DNA of 64,000 nt from Cristatella mucedo (Eukaryota; Bryozoa; Phylactolaemata; Cristatellidae): NCBI GenBank assembly GCA_009760855.2, contig WPIO01000090.1:1039001-1103000 (forward strand). Reading direction: 5' to 3'. This document shows, in pieces, positions 56,480 through 64,000 of the stretch. Each line of letters starts with the position of its first letter. Positions within the stretch are counted from its first letter, which is position 1. The translations under genes and the position numbers were made by a program. The notes under the pieces are model-generated. The model did no database searches. It had not been told where the DNA came from and saw only the letters and a program-made list of their open reading frames with translations.

Positions 56480-58785
56480 AATTAAGAAAAGCACCCGGAG
56501 CCGCCGTGGTGGCCAGAACTGCCTGCTCAGAAGCCTCTCGTTGGGCGGGAACTTCGAGCTGACTAGTGCCCTCCTTAGGTATTCCTAGCATCGTCTCGAA
56601 CCGCTCAGCACGCTCCCCCACATGCGTCACCGGGAATCTCTCTAACTTAATGGTCATCAGGCCTGTTGTAACTCCATCGGTCCGACTTAACGCTTGCCTT
56701 TGGAATCCTCGCTCAGTGTGCAATAAATTCCTGGTAATAAGCGACCTTATTTCTGAAAATGGTCTCAACCTGCTCGCCCTAACTGAAACTTGGCTAAAAT
56801 TGACAAGCTGTCCCACAATTAAAGACGCTATCCGAACTGGTTTTTCATTCTTTCACATCCGTATATCAATCAAACTGGAGGCGGAGTTGCTGTTATCGTG
56901 CGCTCGAAATTCAACTTCAAGCCATTTGCAGTAATCTCGAAGCAGTCTATTGAATCTACTATCTTGGTCTCACCCGAAAACAAGCTACTTGGTGGCATTA
57001 GTCTATCGCCCACCAGGTACCAAATCCTCCTTTATCTCAGATATCTCTGATCTCATTTTGATTCTGTGTGCAAGAAATCGATCCTTCCCCATCATGGGTG
57101 ATTTCAGCTTTCACTTTGATAACTTATCTGACGCCTTCAGCACTGAATTTTGTGCATTGAGTGACTCTTGTCTCTTGCGGCTCATGTGCATGGCCCCACT
57201 CACATCAAGGGTCACACACTCAACCAGATTTTCACATACAGCTGCACTTTGTCATCACCAATTATTACCAAATCCTGCTTATCTGACCACATGCAGATCT
57301 CCTTCAATCTGCAGTGTGTGCCCGCCTCCTCTAAAATAACCCGTGAATTGCTAAACCTCAAGACCCTTGACATCGATGCTGTCCGTGCGAGAATATCTGC
57401 TTCACCTCTGCTGCTCAGTCCTCCCTCCGACCTGTCATCATTGGTAGATAGCTACAACACGACACTAGCCGACACGCTCGACAAGTTTGCACCTCTGACT
57501 AAGCACACTGTGCGCCCTCGCTCAGACGGCCTATGGCTTACCACAGACATTAAACTGGCTAGGTTAACTAAGCGCAAGCTTGAAAAAGCATGCAAAAGAT
57601 CAGGACTGACTGTCCATCGACAGGCATATGAGGACTGCTGTAGGTCGCACCAATCGACTCTAGCAGAGGCCAAATCTATAAAAGGCTCAGCTTCCATAAA
57701 AGCATTGTTGAATCACAGATGCGCAATCCGAAAACGCTGATGTCGACGATCAACCATCTCCTCAACCGCTTCCAGATTAGCTCCTTACCTGATGATCCTT
57801 GTGATAGTCTAGCTGATCGCTTCTCTCGATTTTTTGTGCAGAAGATAGAAAAGATCTGGGAGTTCACCCCTGAGATGACAACATCCTCCTAGAATGTTGT
57901 CCCTTCCTGGCTGCACCCTAATGTCTACATTTAAGCAAGCCGCTAGTGATGTCGTCCTGAAGTTCATATCCCAATCAAAGGAGACAACAAGTCCTTTGGA
58001 CCCTATTCCCACTTTCCTGCTCCTACGTTGCATTCATCCGCTGCTGCCATGCATAATATCATTAATATGTCATTAGCCTCAGGTCATGTCCCAGCACCTT
58101 TCAAAAAAGCTGTAGTCAGGCCACTTCTCAAGAAAGCGACACTAGACCTAGAGAGCTTGAGCAACTACCGCCCAGTTTCCCTTCTACCATTCCTATCAAA
58201 GACACTCGAACGGGTCGTGGCGGACCAGCTGAACTCGTATATCGAAACCTCACACCTTGCTAGTAAGTTCCAGTCTGGCTTTAGAGCTAATCACTCCACA
58301 GAGTCAGCATTGCTTCGGGTATACAACGACCTACTTAGGAATGCAGACATGGGTAGAGTGTCTCTGCTTGTTTTGCTCGATCTTTCGGCAGCTGTTGATA
58401 CCATCGATCACAAAGTTCTTCTAGAGAGCCTCTCATCTTGCCTGGGCATCACTGGCACTGCTCTGCAGTGGTTCAGGTCCTATCTCAGTGGGAGACTCCA
58501 GAGTATTGACGTGAATGGACAAAGATCCTCTGAAGTACCTCTGAAATATGGAGTACCTCAGGGCTCAGTGCTAGGTCCGGTTCTTTTCACGGTTTATACT
58601 CTGCCTCTTGCTGATGTGATTGCCAAGCACAATCTAGGCTTTCACTTCTATGCAGATGACACTCAGTTATACCTTTGCTTTGATCCCTCCCAGCCTTCGA
58701 GCACCTCAAATTATCTAAACTCACTAGCTGCATGCATTGATGACATCCGCACATGGATGACAGCAAATTTTCGCACTGTACACTC
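56480..58785 (+). mobile_element. LINE-A, longest copy: endonuclease and reverse transcriptase
   Basis: APE-type endonuclease blocks in shifting frames: LNACLWNPRSVCNK, LNLLALTETWL, GGGVAVIVRSKF, LVALVYRPPG, then MGDFSFHFDNLSDAF. Then HVHGPTHIKGHTLNQIF, a linker, and a reverse transcriptase in an open frame from 58028. Frameshifts lie near 56860, 56960 and 57165, with stops at 57738-57960. The copy stops at about 58785, before its 3' UTR. It belongs to the CR1/L2 group of non-LTR retrotransposons. Confidence 0.92.
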
Positions 58786-58789
58786 CTGA
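58028..58789 (+). CDS. LINE-A reverse transcriptase core, open frame of 253 codons
   Basis: RNA-directed DNA polymerase of a non-LTR retrotransposon. Blocks: NYRPVSLLPFLSKTLERVVA; FQSGFRANHSTESALLRV; LLDLSAAVDTIDH (the A block, catalytic Asp kept, usual Phe replaced by Val); GVPQGSVLGPVLF; FHFYADDTQLYLC (both catalytic Asp kept). The frame ends at TGA just after the 3' flank begins, so the natural C-terminus is missing. Part of a dead element because the endonuclease half is frameshifted. Confidence 0.92.
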   Translation: MHSSAAAMHNIINMSLASGHVPAPFKKAVVRPLLKKATLDLESLSNYRPVSLLPFLSKTLERVVADQLNSYIETSHLASKFQSGFRANHSTESALLRVYNDLLRNADMGRVSLLVLLDLSAAVDTIDHKVLLESLSSCLGITGTALQWFRSYLSGRLQSIDVNGQRSSEVPLKYGVPQGSVLGPVLFTVYTLPLADVIAKHNLGFHFYADDTQLYLCFDPSQPSSTSNYLNSLAACIDDIRTWMTANFRTVHS

Positions 58790-58929
58790 TGGCATCAGCA
58801 TCAATGCGAGCAGTAAATTATCCTTGGCATGATGTAATATTGCAAGCCACGACGATCCAAGATATAAATTGTGAATGTAGTTCCTTAGTCGGCCTACTAG
58901 GTATCGAAAACTTACAGAATTACTTTGTT

Positions 58930-59070
58930 TGGTGGTGGATTGGTCCCGCGGTTAAAGCGCTTGCCCCGGCCAAGGTCAGGCTGAGGTCGTAGGCTCGAGC
59001 CCCGTGGCATATGTAAAGCGCCTGAATAGAGATTAAGTTCTCTTGGGGCGCTATAAAAATGAGTTTATTT
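58930..59070 (+). mobile_element. SINE-T1, well preserved
   Basis: Head TGGTCCCGCGGTTAAAGCGC, B box GGTCGTAGGCTCGAGCCCCG, then TATGTAAAGCGCCTGAATAG, the hairpin and TTTATTTATTTATT instead of ATT. Lies between the two parts of the long LINE-A. Confidence 0.9.
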
Positions 59071-59349
59071 ATTTATTCTAATTTGTTTGGAAATAGTTGT
59101 GGTTTTCGAAAGTTAGTTGTGGTAGGACCACCAGAACGCAGCAACGTGAGAATTTGTGGATGTGCCAAGTACCCCCACTTGAAAAATGCATCGATCGCGA
59201 CGACTGCATCGGGCGCTTTTTCGGGAACGGTCAAGTTGCATCACTTCTGGTTTTGACTTTTCACAGAGGAATACCGAACCGGGGCGTGAAATTGATAGAT
59301 GCCGTTAGAGCAGAAAGCAGCAGCCAACTGTGTTTTCTCATCATCATCG

Positions 59350-60477
59350 ATTGCTGATGTGATTGGCAAAGCACAATCTAGGCTTTCACTTCCATGCGGA
59401 TGACACTCAGTGGTACCTTTGCTTTGATCCCTCCCAGCCTTCGAGCTCTTCAAATTCTCTCAACGCATTTGCAGCAGGTATTGATGACATCCACACATAG
59501 ATGGCAGCAAGTTATCTAAAACTAAACAATAATAAAACTATCTTACTATTTATGGGTGAACCTAGTGTGATTCCGAAATCGGAAAGGCTGACGCTCAAAA
59601 TTGGCTCTGCCAGCATATCTCCTGTTGAATCAGCTCGAAATCTAGGTGTCATGTTCCAAAGTGACCTCTCGTCAGACGACCACATCAGCTCTACAGTCAA
59701 ATCTGCCTCCTTCCAGTTACACAACATTGCTAAAATTCGGGCTTGTTTAGATAAGTATACCACCTCTAAGTTGGTCAATGCATTCGTGACATCCCGTCTT
59801 GAATTCTGTAACTCAGTACTTGCTGGCCTACCGGCATGTGCAATCGGGCGATTACAGCACGTGCAAAACTCTGCAGCTAGGCTTGTCTGTCATGAGCATC
59901 GGAGTTACCACATCACACCACTTCTCGCCGACCTGCACGGGCTCCCAGTCAAGCATCGGACCGACTTTGATGTTTTGTCGCTCACTTTTAGGTCACTTCA
60001 TTCTTTGGCTCCAGCCTATCTCTCAGATCTACTCCCCCACCAGGCCAAGCATCGTACCACCAAATCTTCGGAATCCAACAGTTTACTAATACCTCGTACA
60101 AACCTCAAATTCTTTGGAGACCGTTCATTTATTTCGTTTACTCCCCAAGCCTAGAACTCACTCCCGACACATCCCCTGACTCGAAAACATTTAAAACGAA
60201 CTTAAAACACACCTATTTAGGACAGCATTTAGTGGGTCCCTGTGATTCCTCCTTCACGTGCTTATGCGTGCTGACACTGTTGCATGCTGCCACTAACCAC
60301 ACTTGCATGCTGACCCTGTGCATGTCACCCCTAACCATGTTATTCATGTTGTTGATCAAGGATGATATTACTCACCATTCAGTCGCGTTTCCCTTTGCAG
60401 CAAATGTAAATTGTCTAGAAAGAGATTGAGTTCTTTGAGTGTGCTTTAACGATTGCGTTATTATTATTATTATTATT
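59350..60477 (+). mobile_element. LINE-A 3' half with tail
   Basis: Begins GATGTGATTGGCAAAGCACA, repeating the sequence at 58614, so about 150 bp (58612-58765 and 59350-59510) occur in both parts. The frame from 59501 carries LKLNNNKTILLFMGEP, VESARNLGVMFQSDLSSDDH and PRTNLKFFGDRSF. Then the UTR, a mutated hairpin (AATTGTCTAGAAAGAGATTG) and ATT repeats to 60477. Confidence 0.92.
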
Positions 60478-60742
60478 GTTAGCTTGAATTATTACATTAA
60501 ATGTAATTCGCTGAGATAGAGTAAATAGTATAGGGTATATATGAGCTTTTTGCTTCTTTGTAAACGTCGTCCGGTTGCGGCGATGTCGTAGCGTCAGCTG
60601 GTTTGTTCCTACAAGGCTTTTAGAGCATACAAACTGATAAAGAAGAAGTTGATACGAACTGACGACACAGTCTCTAAATGATTTGAGATGGCTCAGAGGT
60701 AGCCAAACAGCTTTCGTCGGAATAGACGGGCTCAGACGCGCT

Positions 60743-60815
60743 TCGGCTGATCGGGGAGCAGGTCGATTCGGCTGATCGGGAAGCAGGTCGATTCGGCTGA
60801 TCGGGGAGCAGGTCG
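60743..60815 (+). repeat. 25-bp tandem repeat, three copies
   Basis: Unit CGGCTGATCGGGGAGCAGGT plus CGATT, repeated almost three times with one G/A change. Confidence 0.95.
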
Positions 60816-61205
60816 TCGAATAGTTAATATGAAGCATGAGGGTTCCTTACTTACTGGTGGCAATTAGGATCAGGCTCATCGCAATCTGCCCTAGTTAGAT
60901 CGTGGCTCATCTCGAAACTTGGCCGTAGCTCTTTTTGCTGCCTACCGCCGTCGCGAAAAGATGCCACACGTGGGCAACGACGAACGTCGACACGGAACTC
61001 GTGCAGTCTTATTAATCAGGTACTGGTGGTAGGGACTGCTGCGCTAGCTGCATCGCTCTGCTAGCTTTGGCATATCGGAGTGCATTTTACCTGCTTCCTA
61101 TACTCGCCAGCGGCACATAGAGGCACTACTTTTACCCATGGGAAATTCGCTCATGCTTCTTCGCGTGTGCGAGCGAGCGAGCGCACTAAGCTCGCTCTCC
61201 ATAGC

Positions 61206-61258
61206 TCGTAGCGGGCACTCTACATTACATTACATTACACATTACATTACATTACTCT
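61206..61258 (+). repeat. (CATTA)n microsatellite
   Basis: TACATTACATTACATTACAC, then more CATTA units, followed by CTCCCACTGCTGGGCTGTC. The combination resembles the antisense end of an RTE-like retroelement, but too little is present to call one. Confidence 0.85.
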
Positions 61259-61374
61259 CCCACTGCTGGGCTGTCATTCGCCCAGGCGTGACCCAGCGCA
61301 CAAATAGCCACCCAAGGACGCGAACATGTGGAGTAGCTGTACCCGCTCTCACTGTCCTCCGAAAACAGCTTCGC

Positions 61375-61811
61375 CAAGCGTCGGCCAGCTTAGCGAGTAG
61401 CCGCATCAGGACGCTGAGCAATCTTAATTGGCAGCAGCAGCGGCCGCACTGCTAAACCTCCGGGATTCTATCTCGCGATAGAGCAAAGAGCAAACATTGC
61501 CTAACCGAGGCAGCGCCGATGCTTCTGGCGCAGCGAAATTGTGCATCATGCGCTCCTCAGAGATGCGCTCGCCGCGAGCTGTCGCTCGGGTTACAGAAAT
61601 GCTCGCTCTCGCAGCGCTCGTCGCTATTGGGTACTCTCGCTTGGCCAGGCCACCATGGCCGATCCGAGCGCTCTCCCGCTCGCCATCGCCGCCGCCTCCT
61701 CCGCCCTCGCTCCGCTGACACACTGAGCGCGCGCGCGCGCGTGTGCTCGCGTACATCCCTCGGCACCAGGACTGCGTCCCAACCGTCCATTTCTGTCGCG
61801 AACAGTCGCTG
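61375..61811 (+). promoter_or_regulatory. Putative promoter and 5' UTR of a second, diverging gene
   Basis: Inverted counterpart of 38968-39420, CpG-rich with a (CG)n run at 61727-61740. Both arms end their strongest similarity at the same point, upstream of the shared first exon. Confidence 0.4.
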
Positions 61812-61996
61812 ATGTCGCAGTTGCGTGTCGCTCCAGATGCTCGGCCGTCGGCGCCTCGACGATCAGCCCCACGACCGCGGGTCAGCCGCCAGCGACTCGC
61901 TGGATCCCTTCGAACGCTACTTCCGCTAGCATCACAGCTGCTGCTGCTGCTGCTGCTGCAACTGCGGCTACTCGCTTCACCGACGCTCCCCAGACG
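61812..61996 (+). CDS. First exon of an OLF-gene paralog
   Basis: ATG at 61812, donor AGACG/GTAAGA at 61996/61997. It encodes MSQLRVAPDARPSAPRRSAP, then TLLPLASQLLLLLLLQLRLL and ASPTLPR. Compared with 38967-38789 it has two extra Leu codons and a few substitutions, and the frame and phase-2 donor are intact. Later exons would have to lie to the right of 64000; I see no OLF, coil or GRCTC sequence between here and the window end. It may be a live paralog or an orphan first exon. Confidence 0.5.
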
Positions 61997-62129
61997 GTAA
62001 GAAACTGTTTGGCGGCGGTGCGCTGCGGCGTACTGAAGGCCGGCTAGCGTACGCCAGCTTGCTGGGGCCTTTAAGCAGCATCTGGCACTAAGAATGTACG
62101 GCTCGCTAAATTTTTCGATTTTCTTTGGC

Positions 62130-62262
62130 CTTTATAATGGTAATAATAATAGTATGGCTTTATAGCGCCTGAGAGAACTTAATTTCTTTCTAGGCATTTG
62201 CATGTGCTGTAGAGAAAGCACGATCATGCGGTTAGAGTTAGCATGCACAATGTGCACGCGTT
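62130..62262 (-). mobile_element. LINE-A tail, counterpart of 38505-38650
   Basis: (AAT)n-like TAATAATAATAGTATGGCTT, then GCGCCTGAGAGAACTTAATT and TTGCATGTGCTGTAGAGAAA on the plus strand. Present in both arms. Confidence 0.8.
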
Positions 62263-62562
62263 TTTTTAACCTTAAACGGCTAACATTGTCTAACGGTATG
62301 GGGTTTTTAAAATACTGGTTTTTTTTGGGCCATGTCCTCTGATGAAGTGACTGCTGAACTTGATCGGTTTACCGAGCCACCATTGACCTACCGAAAGGAG
62401 GCAGAGGGGCCTGTGTCCTCAAGCGCTGGATAAGGGGTGCTGAATCGGGGGTGGGGCGCCGAAATGGTCGCTTAATACTGGAGGTGCCATGTTTGTAGTT
62501 CGTCCCCCAGGAAAGCCACTTCGAGGCACGTTTGGCAGACCTGTCTCTAATCCATCGCTTTC

Positions 62563-63182
62563 GGTGTGTAATTACAGAGGCTTTAGCAAGTAGCAAGTAT
62601 GCGTGTGAGTTTGACTTTCGGCAGTTGATTTCTCAAAGGGGATTCGAAGAGGGTGGTTTAGCTTATAAAGGGCATTAAATCTCGCCGACTGTGGAATTTT
62701 TTCGCGCGAACAGAGAATAAACTAGCGGGTGTTCATCATGTTATTCATTACGTGCATGTATAAAGAGCAGTACAGAGCTTTAGGCAAGCGAGCTGAATTT
62801 TCCTCGTTCTTGGGTTCGAGGCAGTGACCGATCAGGTCGATGTCTACTGGGCCCTCCGTTCACTTCTACATGACCTATTACAGCCAGTAATTAATGGGGT
62901 GATGTAAAAAATTTGAAAAAAAAGTCCCGAGAATTTTAAAAAATGCCAACAAGCTGTTAAGCATCGACTTTAGACTGCAAGTCGCCTCTTTTTGTGAGAC
63001 TAAGGTGGCTGTTCGGCCCGGTCGCTAACATTTGGAGCCAGTAAAGGGTAAGGGGCAAGGCCGTGTACCATAAGCACCGTGAGGCGGCGTAGAGCTGAGA
63101 CCACCATTTGAACTATTCAATCGCGGACACTTTTTTCTTGGTACAAAACTGTTTAATTGCAAAAATATTTCGTTTTGCATGC
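62563..63182. other. right-arm-specific insertion, nothing recognised
   Basis: Not present in the left arm. AT-leaning, with no motif. With the LINE-A tail at 63185 it accounts for the extra length of this arm. Confidence 0.4.
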
Positions 63183-63184
63183 CT

Positions 63185-63450
63185 ATAATAATAATAATAG
63201 TAATAATAATAATACATTTGTAGAGCGCCCTCGGAGAACTTAATCTCTGTCTAGGTACTTTACATTTGCTGTAAAGGAAGCATGATCAAATGGTCAATAG
63301 AAACTTGCACAATGTCAACAAGCATAACATGGTTAGAGGTGACATGCACGCTGCCAACATGTAAACGTGGTTAGTGGCAGCATTCACAATGTCAGCACAC
63401 GTGAGAGCACAAAGATCAAATCACAATTACCCACAAAATGCTGTGATAAA
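63185..63450 (-). mobile_element. LINE-A 3' UTR and tail
   Basis: AATAATAATAATAGTAATAA, then AGCGCCCTCGGAGAACTTAA and the UTR words GGTTAGAGGTGACATGCACG and GTGGTTAGTGGCAGCATTCA. Only in the right arm. Confidence 0.86.
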
Positions 63451-64000
63451 AGAGTTCATGGGATGGATAATTTCATTCCAGTCCGGACCGTATAGTATTT
63501 CCGTTTAGTTAAGTAGGAATTATGGGATCGAGGAGCGACGCTAGGAGACTGTAACTTCACACCTGTCACGCGTACTAAGATGTGGCGATTGTAAGAAAAC
63601 TAAACGAGGGGCGGGGCACCGGGCAAGCACAGCGAGCCTCGAACGGCCTGCAGTTATCGCCACTGAGGGCGGGCTGACAACAGCTCGTAGCGTGCGCACG
63701 TATGACAAGCGCAAGCTTGATATGAGCGGGCTGCTCTAAAACTCCGGGAGACGGATCGATAGTGACAGACCATCTGCAGAGTTCAGAGTGAGAGAGGCGC
63801 GAAAAGGCTCGCGATCATGCGAAGAGCAGAGCTCGGACCTAATAGCCGATGCGTCTCCTCGCAGAACTGAATCGAGGCTCGTAACTGACTGCCAACTACG
63901 CTCACCGCACGATCGACTACCGATCTTTCCATACCGTACCGACACGATTAACACTATGATCGACTTGCCTAGTTTCGAAAGAAGATTTGTAGCATTAGAT
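63451..64000. other. end of window; right-arm sequence
   Basis: 63600-63925 belongs to the inverted duplication (intron 1 side). Short frames here are also mirrored in the left arm. No exon recognised. Confidence 0.4.

Larger units (their letters stand above)
60478..61374. other. spacer with small tandem repeats
   Basis: No supported gene. Two small repeats are listed separately. Confidence 0.4.
61375..63930. repeat. Right arm of the long inverted duplication
   Basis: Complement of 37880-39420. Best-matching segments: 61375-62110 (upstream region, first exon and start of the intron), 62290-62560 (with CTTGAGGACACAGGCCCCTCT complemented) and 63600-63925 (GGCGGGGCACCGGGCAAGC). 62561-63590 has no counterpart in the left arm and holds a LINE-A tail. 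The arm may extend past the window end. Confidence 0.88.

Noticed and set aside
61206-61300. RTE retroelement end with (CATTA)n
   Set aside because: Only a microsatellite and about 20 bp of suggestive sequence; not enough to call.

Overview
The window is animal (metazoan) genomic DNA. Its coding sequence is split by introns with GT/AG junctions. It encodes an olfactomedin (OLF) domain and half a thrombospondin type-1 repeat (TSP1), both typical of animals. Most of the rest is non-LTR retrotransposon debris, tRNA-derived SINEs and satellites. An invertebrate is likely, but I cannot name the species.

The best gene lies on the minus strand between 38967 and 32026. Five exons can be read, and every splice phase matches (phases 2, 2, 0 and 1 at the four junctions). 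They predict a 522-residue protein: an Arg-rich N-terminus, a Leu-rich signal anchor, a tetra-Arg cleavage-type site, a noelin-like Cys motif, coiled coil, then a C-terminal OLF propeller. Its first exon, upstream region and part of intron 1 recur in inverted orientation at about 61375-63930. That right arm carries a second, frame-preserved first exon pointing out of the window to the right, so two paralogous genes may stand head to head. A decayed OLF exon lies on the plus strand at about 23.3 kb.

The left end (1-8 kb, minus strand) holds exons of another small family: a coil exon joined in phase to a linker plus TSP1 exon (2038-1096), a second coil-like exon (3689-3486) and a linker-like exon (8065). 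These look like remnants of tandem copies.

The rest is mostly repeats. LINE-A (CR1/L2-like, hairpin 3' end followed by ATT repeats) is present in more than twenty pieces on both strands; the longest spans 56480-60477 in two overlapping parts. LINE-B is a second, more decayed family. SINE-T1 shares the LINE-A 3' hairpin, while SINE-T2 does not. A hAT-type miniature element at 49277-49984 resembles the SPIN/URR1 group, has an 8-bp target duplication, and is itself split by a LINE-A copy with a 6-bp duplication. There are two minisatellites (44.0-44.6 kb and 50.9-51.5 kb) and several microsatellites. Stretches where I see nothing are listed as such.
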